Shown: piece by piece, positions 1 through 13,400 of the stretch
Position numbering within the stretch: position 1 is the first letter of the stretch
Layout: every line of letters begins with the position of its first letter
NCBI GenBank assembly: GCA_905221605.1
Contig: CAJNDS010002534.1
Coordinates: 142,501-204,500, forward strand
Source: Symbiodinium natans
Taxonomy: Eukaryota; Sar; Dinophyceae; Suessiales; Symbiodiniaceae
Reading direction: 5' to 3'
DNA: 62,000 nucleotides
The notes under the pieces: model-generated
What the model was told of the DNA's origin: nothing
The model's database searches: none
The model's input: only the letters and a program-made list of their open reading frames with translations
Position numbers and translations under genes: made by a program

Positions 1-80
1 CCCCAAACCCTATACCCCAAACCCTAAACCCTAAACCCTAAACCCTAAACCCTAAACCCTAAACCCCAACACCCAAGCGC

Positions 81-134
81 CTCCTGGGCCGCCTCCCCCG
101 CTTCGACGGAGTCCCACTCCGCGCCCGGCGCGTC
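81..134 (-). CDS. CDPK tail exon T5 (acidic); gene continues off the left edge
   Basis: Encodes DAPGAEWDSVEAGEAAQE, 18 codons, phase 0. Acceptor GAG|G, donor GC at 80. The downstream exon must lie left of base 1. Confidence 0.55.
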
Positions 135-3100
135 CTCCCATTGGAAGAACCCTGAAGAACTCCAAATAGTGTACTTTGTTGGAGTTTAGGGTTTAGGGTT
201 CAGGGTTCAGGGTTTAGGGTTTCCAAGATTTGGTCCTTTTTCTCAGGGGATCCTAGTAGTTGGGGGTCTATATTCGGGGTCCCGTATTTTCTTAAACCCC
301 CAGGGCTTGAACCCTCCTAAAACCCAAACCCTACACCAAACTCCCTCTCAACCCTGGACCCCTAAACACCCCTAAGCCACACCTCTTGAACTCGCTCCTA
401 AACCCTACACCCTAAACCCGAAACCCGAAGCCCGAAGCCCGAAATCCGAAACCCTAAACCCTAACCTGAAACCCTAAACCCTAAACCCTAAACCCTAAAC
501 CCTAAACCCTAAACCCTCGGGCCTCTGGAGGCTTCTCTGCATCCTCGAGGGCCTCGGCATTCGTTGCCTCCTGCTCCTCCTGGCGTCTGAGGCTTTGGGG
601 GTTTAGGGTTTAGGGTTTAGGGCTTAGGGCTTAGGGCTTAGGGCTTAGGGCTTAGGGCTTAGGGCTTAGGGTTGAGGGTCTCTAGGGTCTCTAGGGTCTC
701 TAGGGTCTATACGGTCTATACGGTCTGTAGGATTTAGCATCTATAGAGTTTAGGGCTTAGGGTCTGTGGGGTCTGCAGGGTTTGGGGTGTAGGGTTTAGG
801 GCTTAGGCTTGGACCAAACCCTAAACCCTCAACGAATACAGGTTTGGGAACCCCTAAGACTGCGACTGGCTCTTGAAGGGGCTTAGGGTTTCGGGTTTTG
901 GCGTAGAGAATTTGGGGAGGGTTGAAGCTTTCTAAGGGTTCACAAGCTTCAGGGTTTGGGGCTTTAGGCGGTTTTGGGCTTGGCGCCTTTTAGGACTTAG
1001 GGCGAGGGTTTGAGGCCTCTGCGAAGTTTTGCTTGGAACACAGGGGGTTTAAATAGGGTTTACGGTTTGGTGTGCGGCTCGGAAGTCTTCCAAGCCTAAA
1101 TCCCAAACCCTGAACCCTCAAGCCCTAGCCCCAAAAGCCCTGAACCCAAAACCCTTAACCCTGAACCCTAAACCCCTAAAGCCCTAAACCCTCAACGCAA
1201 ACCCTAAACCCTAACACCGCGTGAACCCTAAAGCCCAAACCTAACGCCCATACTCCGTAACAGAAACATGCGCTTACTATTCCCCTGGGTTTTTGTAGAG
1301 ACAAAAACTGTAAAGAATCATGCCGAAAGAAACTATAGAAGCTCTCTATGCCCTACGCCCAAGCCCCAAGCCCTAGAATCCTAAAACCCTGTAAAAAAAA
1401 CACCCAACTACACAAGCTCTGAAACCGCAGACTGGGTTGGACGATTGTTCCGCCCACCGCTTGGTTTCTTTAATCGTCCGCCGGCCACGTTGCGGAGATG
1501 GAAGCAACACAACCAATATATACACTCACAAAAAGGAACCTTATGTACACTCACCAATATTAAAAAGGTACCTTATATACACTCACCAATATTCAGAAAT
1601 GTAAACCCTACTTCACATGCATCCCCCCCCCCAAAAAAAAGGAACTCATACTCCTGGAAGCTGCGTCAACTTCTACATGGCCGAGTTTAGGGTTTAGGGT
1701 TTAGGGTTTAGGGTTTAGGGTTTAGGGTTTAGGGTTTAGGGTTTAGGGTTTAGGGTTTAGGGTTTAGGGTTTAGGGTTTAGGGTTTAGGGTTTAGACTTT
1801 AGGGTTCAGCCTTGAAGGGGTGTAGGATGAACACGGTGTCCAGGAAAGCCCTGGTTGGCCAGTCCGTGGTAGTCCACTATTTGCTTGAGAACCCCACAAG
1901 AACAAATAACTAAATAATCCCAGATTACCCTTAAGAAGGAATAACATGCCTGATTCTTCAGGGCTCTTAAGCAATGAGAATCAGTCCTTCTCATTTCCTT
2001 CATGGCCTTGGGATGTTCGCATGACACGTAGCTCTTCAGCGGTGTGGCTAAACCGTGAAGCCGTAAACCCTAAACCCAGAAACCCCACAACCCTAAACCC
2101 TGACACCCTAAAAACCAAAAACCCTAAACCCTTGACCCTATAAGTACAGTCATACTTGGCTAGTAAGGACCATGAACCTCCAACCCTAAACCCTAAACCC
2201 TAAACCCTAAACCCCAAACCCTAAAACCCCCTACCCCCTAAACCCTAAACCCTAAACCCTAAACCCCCAACCATAAAAGCCCTGCCTGGTTCGACACCTC
2301 CTGCATCTCGGCCTGGGCGGCCTCGGCGGCCTCGGCAGCCTTTCGTACAGGGTTTAGGGTTTGGGGTTTTTGGGGTTTGGGGTTTGGGGTGTTTAGGGTT
2401 TAGGGTTTAGGGTTTAGGGTTTAGGGTTTAGGGTTTAGGGTTTAGGGTTTGGGGTCTGGGGTTTGGGGTTTAGGGCTTCAGGGTTCTAGGGGGGGGGGGG
2501 GGGGGGGGGGGGGGTGCTGTTTTGGCGTTTTTTGTTTTCAACCCTGAGCCTGCCGGAAACCACCCCACCAAACCCTAAGCCCACAAACCCCTCAACCCCT
2601 AAACCCAGAAAAACCCATAACCCTAAACCCTAAACCCCAAACCCTAAACCCTAAACCCGAAAACCTAAACCCTCAACCCTAAACCCTAAACCCCCAAACC
2701 CCTACACCCCTAAACCCCTGAACCTGTCGGGGCAGCGCTTGCGCCTCGAGAGCCGCAGCCAGCTTGGCACCTGGAGTTTTTTGGGGGGTTTGGGGTTTGT
2801 GGTTTAGGGTTTAGGGTTTAGGGTTTAGGGTTTAGGGGTTAGGGGTTAGGGGTTAGGGGTTAGGGGTTAGGGTTTAGGGTTTAGGGCGTTTGGGCCGTTT
2901 GGGGCGGCTAGTTTAGGGCTTGGGGTTTAGGGGTTTAGGGTTTGGGTCTATGAGCTTTGTCGTAGGACTTTGCAGGCTTCTAGGGCTTGGGGTTTAGGCC
3001 GCAGGGCTTGAGATGCCTAAACCTTAAACCCTAAACCCTAAACCCTAAACCCTAAGCCCGAAGGGCTTTGTGGGTTTTCGGTGTTTGCGGCGCTTCAGAT

Positions 3101-6100
3101 TGTTGAGGTGGGGAGCTCTAGGCTTTGGGTTCGCCCGCGGATTTAGGGTTTAGGGTTTAAGGTTTAGGGCTGGAGGGTTTAGGGTTTGGGGTTTAGGGTT
3201 TGGGGTTTGGGGTCTAGGGTTAGGGTTTAGGGTTTAAGGTTTTTGGCTGCGGGGTTTAGGGCTTGGGGTGTCTCATTGAGGGGGCGCGCGCTGGTGCTAA
3301 AAGCACCTAAGAGCGCGCGCCCCCGGCTTGTTGAGCCCCACCCCCGCTTGCGCTCGACCCTCGTCTTGAAACCCTAAACCCTAAACCCTAAACCCCTTAC
3401 CCTACAAGTATCTCAACAGAGCCAGAGTCCCAACCCCAAACCTGGCCCCGGAACCCTAGAATCCAAAAACCTAACCCTAAACCCCACAACCCTAAACCTT
3501 GCAGCCCCAAGCCCTTAGACCCTAAAGCCCTAAAACCCTGAACCCCTAAACCCTACAACCCACAAGCCGAAACCCTAAACCCTACAACCCCAAACCCTAA
3601 ACCCCAAACCCTAAAATCCGAAACCCTAAACCCCCACACAATAAAATCCTCAACCCCAAACCCCCCAAACCCTAAGATCCGCAACCCTAAACCCAAACCC
3701 CAAATTCCTACACCCTAGACCCACCCCGACGCCCTGCAAGCTGAGGAAAGGTCCCTTCTTGTCCTTCTTCTCCTGTACCTCGTTCGGAGCTCTGGGGTTT
3801 AGGAGCTTGGGGCTTGGGGTTTAGGGTTTGGGGTTTGGGGTTTGGGGTTTTGGGGTAAATCGAATCCCAGCATGCCTGTTAGGGGTTTGGGGGTTTGGGG
3901 CTTTGGGGTTTAGGAATTAGGACTAGGGTTGAGTATTTCTGGTTCAGGGTATTTAGGGTTCAGTAGGGCTTGGGGGGGTTCAGAGCTTTAGGGCTCAGGC
4001 ATTGGGAGGTTTAGGGCCTAGTAGCTCTCAAATCCTAAGCCCCTACTTGCCGAACCCTAACACCCAAACCTATACTCCCCTTAGAACCTCAATAGTAATA
4101 ATATTTTTAATATCCCCATTGGGCTTTACATAAACAAAAAATATTCCCAAGGGGGATATAGAAACCCTGCCATCCCAAATCCTCAAGTCCTGGGTGATAA
4201 GACCCGGATTAGGCCAAGACTCGGAAGGGGTTCCCCGCAAAGGGCATCCCGAATCCCATCCCTCAAATCGCAAACCCTTGCATCCTAAACCTTCGTAAAA
4301 TCCTAAAACCTAAAACCTAAACCCTGAACCCTAAACCCTAAACCCTAAACCTCACCCCCACTGTGACCTTGGAGAGGTCGGTGGTGCCCTTCATCATGTT
4401 CAGGAACCTCGGATTGTTGGGGCGTTTCGGGTTTGGGGTTTTGGTTTTGAGGGCCTGAGGCTTGAGGGTTTTGTGGGTCAGGGGGTGCAAGGGGCCGGGG
4501 TTTGGGGCCTGGGGCCTTAGATCCTGATTTAGGCCCTGTTGAGATGCTGAGTCTAGGCTTGAGAGCTTGCGGTCTACAGTGGGGATATAGGCTGTGTAAG
4601 ACCGGGGCTTTGGGTGTTTTGCCCCGCTGCCTGTCGGTGCGACATCCACACCATGGGTATGACGAACATCACCCAGTGAAAACACCCTTTCAACAAACGC
4701 CTCTCGGAGGCCAGGAGCCCACCATCTGTCACACACTCTTGAGCTGAGATTGCACTGCGCGGCTGTCACCACCTCGCTCAGCCTGGCCCCAAGTCACAAT
4801 CGATCCATCGCCCAGGATGGCGGCAAAAGCATCTAAGCTGGAATGAATCTTCTGCACATTCTTCAGCTGCCCTTGCACGGCGCGACTGTCACCACCAGAG
4901 TCACCATGGCCCCAGGTTACGACGGATCCATCGTTCAGAACAGCAGCAAAAGCGAAGTTGGAGAAATGGATCTGCCGAACCTTCTGGAGCTGCTTGTGCA
5001 CCGCGAGGCTGTCACCACCACTGTCAGGATTTCCCCAAGTCACAACAGATCCATCGCCCAGGATCGCAGCAAAAGCATCACAAGTGCCTTGAATCTGCTG
5101 CACATTCTCCAAGCGATCTTGAACCCCAGCCCCGTCGCCACCATAGTCTGGGTGGCCCCAGGTCACCACGCATCCATCGTCTAAGATGGCAGCAAAGGCG
5201 TAGCACGTGGACCTAATCCTCTGCACCTTCCTCAGCTTCTCCTGATCAGCGCTACTGTCACCGCCATAGTTCCGATGCCCCCAAGTCAAGACAGAGCCAT
5301 CGCCCAGGATGGCGGCAAAAGCGCCACCAGAGAAGTGGATCTGCTGCACCTTCTTGAGCCGAGCTTGGACCGCACTGCTGTCGCCACCATAGTCCGCGTG
5401 GCCCCAGGTTACGATGGATCCATCGCCCAGGATAGCAGCAAAGGCGAAGCCAGTGGCTTCAATCCGCTGCACGTCCCTCAGCTGTTCTTGCACGGCGCTG
5501 CTGTCCCCGCCGTAGTTCGCACGGCCCCAGGTCACAACAGAGCCATCACTGAGGATGGCGGCAAAAGCACCACAAGAGTCTCGAATCTGCTTGACGTTCT
5601 TGAGCTGACCTTGCACGGCACTGGAGTCACCACCAAACCCAGCACGACCCCAAGTCACGACACATCCACCGGCCAGGATGGCAGCAAAAGCGAAGCCCGT
5701 AGCCTGAATCTGCTTCGCGTTCTTCAGCTGCTCCTTCACGCCGCTGCTGTCACCGCCATAGTCTGGATGGCCCCAGGTCACGACGGATCCATCGCCCAGG
5801 ATGGCGGCAAAAGCACGGCTGGTGGAGTGAATTTCCTGAACGTTGGTCAGCTGGGCTTGCACAGCACGGCTGTTCCCACCATAGTCTGCATGGCCCCAGG
5901 TCACGACTGACCCATCACTTACAACTGCTGCAAACGCTTCAGAACCACTGCTGATCTGAACCTTCCATACCTGCAAAGTTAGCGCATCCCTGCTCTGCAA
6001 TCCGGCTTCCTGGACTGTGAGACTTCCGTCCAGGAGCCTTCCAGAAGAGTTCACAAGCCGGCCGTTGCCAACTCCCAGTGCCCTTTGCGCGCTTTGCTTG

Positions 6101-9100
6101 ACCACGTCCACCGTGGCATCCAACTCGACTTCCAGGGACACCGTCCTGCCACTCATGAGCCCCACCTCCACCGTGACAGACGACATGTGCCAGAGGAACC
6201 CGCAACTGACCTCCAAGCCCTTTTAAACCCAATAAAACCTGTAGCCCACGAAGGCCTTGGAACACATGGCACGCCTTGGGCCCAAAATCACGCAGCCGAC
6301 ACTCGTGCCTAAAAGCACTCTCATCCCTGAGTAAGCCCCTGTGCCCCAAAAGGGTTCAGGGGGTTTAGGGTTTGGGGGTTTAGGGGTTGACAGTTTGGGG
6401 GTTTTGAGGGTTTGAGGGTTAAGGGTCTCCGAGTTGAAGGGTTTAAAGGTTCAAGGGTTTGGGGGGTTTAGGGTTCAAGGGTTTACCACACCCCAAAAGC
6501 CTAAACCCTAGAAACCCCAAGCCCCAAACCCCAAACCCTAAACGCCAAACCCTAAACCCTAAACCCTAAACCCCAAACCCCAAACCCTAAACCCTAAACC
6601 CTCACAGCAGCCAGGGAGCTCCAGGAAGCTGATGCGACGATCGCCGTCCTCCGGGGGACTTAGGATTTGGGGTTTGGGGTTTAGGGTTTAGGGTTTAGAG
6701 TTTAGGGTTTAGGGTTTAGGGTTTAGGGTTTAGGGTTGAGGGTTGAGGGTTGAGGGTTGAGGGTTTAGGGTTTGGGGTACCCTTAAACCCTTAACCCCTG
6801 AACCCTGAACCCTAATTAAACCCTGAACCCTACACTTGGGGTTGAAGATAGTCGGCCCGGAAACCCTAAGACTTCTCAAACCCTGAGCCCTGAAACCCTA
6901 CGTTTGGGGTTTGCGGCAATCGGCCGGGAAACCCTAAAATTTAAACAAACCCTACCCTGAACCCTAAAGCCGTAATCCTAAACGCCAGACCCCCAAACCC
7001 CCAAACCCCCAGACTCCATATGGGTAGCTCTCTAAATGATGGATCCTTTCTGGGGTTTCACTCCCAAAATAAGGACCCTAAACCCTGAACCCTAAACCCT
7101 GAACCCTAAACCCTGAACCCTGAACCCTAAGCCCTGAACCCTGGACCCTGGGCCCTAAAAACCCTAACCCTAAACCCTAACCCTAAACACCCTACGGTTC
7201 CCCAAACCCTTACTTAAAACCCTAACCCTAAAATCTGGGAACCCCCAAACCCTGAACCCGCACCTCGTCGGCGGCCTTCAGCAAGTCGCGGCACTCGTGC
7301 GCGGACACGACCTTGAGAGTTGAGGGCTGAAAGTTTAGGGTTTAGGGTTTAGGGTTTAGGGTTTAGGGTTTAGGGTTTAGGGTTTAGGGTTTAGGGCTTA
7401 GGGTTTAGGATTTAGGGTTTGGGGTTTAGGGTTTGGGGTTTGGGGTTTGGGGTTTGGGGTTTGGGGTTTGGAGTTGAGGCGAGGGCTCAGGGTTTAGGGT
7501 TTGACTGACACAGCCAGGAAGAAACCCAACCCCTGGCGATGGCGGTTCAAAGAGTGCAAGTACAAGGTCCTCGTGGCCACAAGAACACAACAGGCTTTAG
7601 GGCTTAGGGTTTAGGGTTTAGAGTTTAGGGCTTAGGGTTTAGGGTTTAGAGTTTAGGGCTTAGGGTTTCGGGTTGAGGGTTTAGGTTTAGAGCTTAGGGC
7701 TTAAGGGCTTAGGGTTTGGGGTCAGGGGGCCTCGGGTGTGGGGTTTAAGGGTCTAATTAGGTATCTTGAGGCATCTTAAGCATGAGACTACGCCTTGACT
7801 AGCATGTTTGAGACCCTAAACCCTAAAAACCCTAAACACCCTAAACCCTAAAACCCTAAACCCTAAACCCCAAACCCTACACCCCAAACCCCAAACTCCA
7901 GAAGCAGGAGAACTCCGTGGTGGCGCCTCCTGGCCGTCCGGCTGGCCGTTGTTCAGGATGTCCATGAGGTCGGTGACACCGATCCTGGTTTCGGGTTTAA
8001 GGTTTAGGGTTTAGGGTTTAGGGTTTGGGGGTTAGGGCTTAGGGTTTTGGGTTTTGGGTTTAGGGTTCAGGACGTCCATGGGGTCGGTGACACCAATCCT
8101 GTGCATGTGGGGCTAGGGTTTAGGGTGGTGACTGGTCGCATCATGCGACTCAGTTTCGGGAGAAAAGGGGTGGGAATACCTCAGCCCGTGCTGGGACACT
8201 AGGGACAACTTCCCAGGAACGGGGGAGTCAAAGTTCTACTGGTGGTATTCTGGCGGCCAATCGGGTCAAGCTTCTAAAATTAGGGTGGAAGGTTTAGCAC
8301 CCTAAACCCTAAACCCTAAACCCGTGCTGAGGGTTGAACTGCCAAGAATTGGGGCTTCAGGGTTTGACACATGCAGGATTCTCATCTTGGGCATCTCCAA
8401 AAGGACACCAAATATACACGCTCACCACACTTCCCAAGGAGAAAGACCTACACTCACCAAACCCTAAACCCAAAACCCTAAACCCTAAACCCTACACCCT
8501 ACACCCTTATTTTCTAATCTGAATGAGGGATCCCTTCTTGGGTCTCACTCCCAAAAGAAGGACCCCTAAACCCTAAACCCTAAACCCTAAAACCCTTAAC
8601 CCTAAACCCTAAAAACCCTAAAAACCCTAAACCCTAAACCCCAGAGTCTAAAACCCTACAACCCTTAAACCCGAACAACTGCGGTCAACCGGGGTCACGG
8701 CTGCCCGTCGCCGTCCTGCCGCAGTCTCGCAAGCCAGAAGCCCCAAGAGGTAGGTGTAAGGGGTTTAGGGTTTAGGGTTTAGGGTTTAGGGTTGGGGTTT
8801 AGGGTTAGGGTTTAGGGTTTAGGGTATAGGAGAGCCTGAGCCTCCACACAAAACCTTATTGGGGGGGTTCCGAAACTAGGGCTGGGTTTAGGGTTTTAGG
8901 GTCTTAGGGCTTAGGGTTTGGGGGCTTGGGGTTTGGGGTTTAGGGTTTAGGGCTTAGGGTTGAGGAGCTGGACTTTCGAGGCGGAAGCTGAGCCTTCCAA
9001 CCACGGAGCAATGTCGCACGCAAACATGCTGGGAAGCAGACCGAGCCCCCCCCCCCCCCCACAACCCTGTAAGGGTTTTGGGTTTAGGCTCTAGGGTTTA

Positions 9101-10226
9101 GGGCTTAGGGCTTGGGGTTAAGGGTTTCAGGTTGAGGATTGAGGGTTGAGGTTTAGGGTTTCAGGTTTAGGGAACTCTTCAACCCTAAGCCCCTTAAACC
9201 ACAACCTCAACCATCAGTCCGCAGCCCCACAAAACGCCGTCTCACCTGGTCGTAGATGCGGAAGACGGCCCAACAGATCTCCTCCCGCGCATACACCTCG
9301 ACCCGAACCACAGTTTACAGGGTGTAGGCTTTTGGGTTTGGGGGTTACAGGTTTAGGAGTCCAGGGGTTACTGGTGTATCGGGTTTTTAGGGCTCTGGAT
9401 CTGGAGGCTTAGGGATTCGGAGTTTTCCGAGTGTTGACGCTGTAGGGCTTCAGGGTTGTTACGCTTCAGGGCCAACCTCCAAACCCCAAAACCCCACAAC
9501 CCTCATTCCTAGACCCCTCAAAAACCCTCAGCCCCAAACCCTAAAACCCTCATGCCCAAACCCTCAAAACCCCTCAACCCGAAACCCTAAGTCTAATCGC
9601 CGGGGGTGTTTGAGGAGTCTCCGCTTGGCAGCCCGACTTGGAGGTCCAAGACAGACGCCACGAACCTCAGAGGCAGGGGCAACCCAAACCTGAACCATAA
9701 AAATCCCTGAGCTGCCCAAACTCTAAATCCCCCAAACCCCAAACCCCAAACCCTAAACCCTAAACTCTAAACCCCAAACAGAAATCCGTGACATCCGGAG
9801 GCAGCATTTTAGCTAAAAATCCTTAAGCTTGGGACGTTCCCCCTCATACTAACTGTCCTTAATAGGGTACTAGGGGGTACTAAATCCCCATTAAGGACTG
9901 TTAGTATAAGCCTAAACCTTCACCCTAAAACCCTAAACCCTAAACCCTAAGCCCCCTAAGCCCTAAGGCCTAAGCCCTAAACCCCTAGCCCACAAACTGA
10001 GGGTGCGTCTCGCCCAGGCCGATCTCGCCGCTGCCGTCGGCGTCCAGGCGGAGACCTGGGGATATGCGGGGGGGGGGTTTAGGGTTTGGGGTTTAGGTTT
10101 TGGGGTTTAGGGTTTAGGGTTAGGGTTTTGGGGTTTAGGGTTTAGGGTTTAGGTTTTAGGGTTTAGGGTTGAGGGTGGAGGTTTGAGGGTGGAGGGGGGG
10201 TGAGGGTGGAGGGTGGGAGGGTGGAG

Positions 10227-10267
<41 letters not shown>

Positions 10268-10287
10268 GGTGAGGGTTGAGGGTTGGT

Positions 10288-10326
<39 letters not shown>

Positions 10327-10373
10327 GGTTAGGGGGTTGAGGGGGTTGAGGGTTGAGGGTTGAGGTTGCGGGT

Positions 10374-10461
<88 letters not shown>

Positions 10462-13400
10462 GGTTCTAGACCCAAGAGTAACCCTGAAAAAAAAGGGGTA
10501 GCCTGCTTGGTTTCAAGGGGCGAATAAGGAAACCTAAATCCTAAAAAAAGCGAATCAGGGCCTACTCTGGGTCCTAGTTTTTCAGGGTTTGGGCTTTTGG
10601 TGCTTGAGGTTTAGGGTGTTGAGAGTTTGGGGACTCGTGTTTAGGGCAAGGGGTTTAGGGTATGGGGATTAGGGCTTGGGGTTTGGGGTCTAGGGACCCT
10701 AATTAGTCCTAAACCCTAAACCCTAAACCCTAAACCCTAAACCCTAAACTCTACACTCTCAACCGGCTCACAGGGGCCAAGCTAGGCTTTGTGGCTTGGG
10801 GATAATTGGCAACCCCGCTTCAGCAGACGCAGAGTGGCCCTAAAGGCCCTTCCGAGAATCTCTGGGTTAAGGGTTTAGGGTTTAGGGTTTAGGGTTTAGG
10901 GTTTAGGGTCTAGGGTCTAGGGTTTAGGATTTGGGTTTAAGGATTTTGGGTCTTTCCCTGTAGACTCCCAACTCCCAAATATGCCAAACATTCCCTTTTG
11001 GGCATCTCTGCTTTTCGGAAGCCACCACAACCTCAACCCCAAAACCCTAAGCCCTCATACCCCAAGAACCCTGAAGCCCCCCGAGCGCTACAACCAGCGG
11101 GCCCCCAGGCCATTTCGTGCAGGTCCTCTGGCATCTCTACCTCTGTCCAGCCCGCGCGCTTCATGCCTGTTTCGATATTCAAGGTTCAGGGGTTCAGGGT
11201 TTTGAAGTTGAGATTTAGTTTAGGGTTTACGCCTGACGCTTTTAATTTCATCTTGCGCCCCAAGCCACAAACCCAAAACCCCTGAACCCCACGCCCCCCA
11301 AGCATTGAACGCCTAAGCCCTGAACCCCAAACAAACCCTCAACCCTAAACCCCAAACCCTAAACCCTTGAGCCCCCGAAACCCTTACAACCTAAACCTCA
11401 AACCCTAAACCCTAAACCCTAAACCTCAAACCCTGAACCCTAAACCCCAAACCCCCTAAACCCATCCTGCGCCGGGCCTGCTTCAATCTCATCGGCATCG
11501 ATGTGGCCTTCGCCCGACGAGTCCAGCCTGCATATCCCGCTCGTGAGGGCTTTGGGGGTTAGGGCTTAGGGTGTAGGGTTTAGGGTTTAGGGTCTAGGGG
11601 GTTTAGGGGGTTTAGGAGGTTTAGGAGTTTAGGGGCTTAAGAGTTTAAGAATTTGGGGTTTGGAGTTCAGCCTCAAGCCCAAACCCTGAACACAAAAACC
11701 CACAATACCGAGAACACACAACAAACAACCCCCCCCCCCCCAGCCACAAGACCTTTTCGTTTCAAAGGATGCTTCTCGACAACAAAGAACAGGCTCAGGT
11801 GTTGGGCTTCAGGGGTCTTGGGAGTTCGGGCCGCAAGCCCTAAGCCCTAAACCCGAAACACCCCAAGCCCCCCCCCCCCCCCCCCGGCCCCAAAACAAAA
11901 AACCTAAACCCGCAAGCGCCCGGCCACATGAAAGTGTCGATCAAGGGCTTCAAGATCTCAGGCTCAAGCCTCTCCAGGGCATGGGCTAGGGCTGGGTTGA
12001 GGGTTTAGGCTTTATGAGGTTTAGGGTTGAGGGTTTAGGAGGTTTGGTAGGTTTAGAAGGTTTAGGAGGTTTTTCAGGGATTGGGAGGTTCAGGAGGGTG
12101 TTCAGGGTTTTCAGGGTTTTGGAGGTTTAGGAGGTTTAGGGTTTCGGAGGTTTTAGGGGTTGAGGGGTCCAGGCTTGTTTCTAAGGCGGCGGGGCGGGGA
12201 GGGGCCGGGGGGGAGGGGAAGGGTTGCTCCGTTTTTCAAGGGGGCCAAAGGCCCTGAGGCTGTGCCCCTGCACCTTACTGGTTCTGCACTAAGGAAACCC
12301 TAAACCCCAAACCTTGCAACCCGAAACCGCTGCTGAAACCCGAAACCCACAAACCCTAAGCCCTAAAGCCCTAAAGCCCTAAAGCCTCTAAGCCCTCTAA
12401 GCCCTCTAAGCCCTCCAAACCCCAAACCCTCATCTGGGGCGCCACGCTGGGAGACGATGATCTGAAGGCTGGCTTGCTTGAACTTGTTGAACCTGGCATC
12501 AGGGGTTTAGGGTTTAGGGTTTAGGGTTGAGGGTTGAGGGCTGAGGGCTGTAGGGCTGTAGGGCTTAGCGCCTAAGGTTTTGGCCTTAGGGCTGCCGTGT
12601 AGGACTTAAGGTTTGGAGTTTCGGGTTTAGGGTTTGGAGAGCGCCTTAGAGGCTCCAAGGGCTGTGACTGGTGCCTCCTAGAAAGGGGTTCTCACTTGCC
12701 GGGGGTTTCTTTAGGGTTTTGGGTTTAGGGTTCAGGGTTCAGGGTTTAGGGTTTAGGGTTTAGGGTTTAGGGTTTAGGGTTTAGGGTTTAGGGTTTAGGG
12801 TTTAGGGTTTAGGGTTTAGGGTTTAGGGTTTAGGGTTTAGGGTTTAGAGTTTAGGGTTTAGGGTTTAGGGCTCCAAACCCTGAACTCTGCAACCTTAAAC
12901 CCTAAACCTCAAACCTCAACGCGGGGATCCCATGACATCGGGCCCTGAACCCTAAACCCTAAACCCTAAACCCTACACCCTAAACCCTAAACCCTAAACC
13001 CCACACCCTAAGCCCTAAGCCCTGAATCGTGGAGGCGCACGAGCAGTACTTCCGCATGTTCTCGAAGTACCTGGAAGGGATCCCCTTTGGGGATTTCCGA
13101 AGTTGGGGGGGCACCTTAGCCCTTATTATAAGGGAATCCTACTATTCAGGGGTCTATATTCCACTTGGGGATGTCCGAAGTTAGGGGTACCTTACTGGGA
13201 TCCTTTTTTTAAGTCAATCCTACCATTTAAGGGATCTCTATCAGGGCTCCCTTGTGTTCGTAACCCCGATTTTAAGGTTCAGGGGCTCAGGGTTGAGAGC
13301 CCTAAGCCCCTAAATCCTAAGCTGTTGGGGTGAGTGGTTGAAGATGACAGGCAGACCCACCTGTGCATGAGGTTTGGGGTTTCGGGTTTCGGGCTTCGGG

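Noticed and set aside
1-60. Window as a chromosome end (telomere)
   Set aside because: The arrays alternate in orientation for 58 kb and flank exons; there is no single terminal polarity.
4843-5910. Plus-strand ORFs opposite the RCC1 repeats
   Set aside because: Shadow of the ten tandem repeats; no recognisable domain.
13025-13080. Plus-strand reading I-V-E-A-H-E-Q-Y-F-R-M-F-S-K-Y-L-E-G
   Set aside because: Open but without partner exons; the minus reading joins both neighbours in phase.
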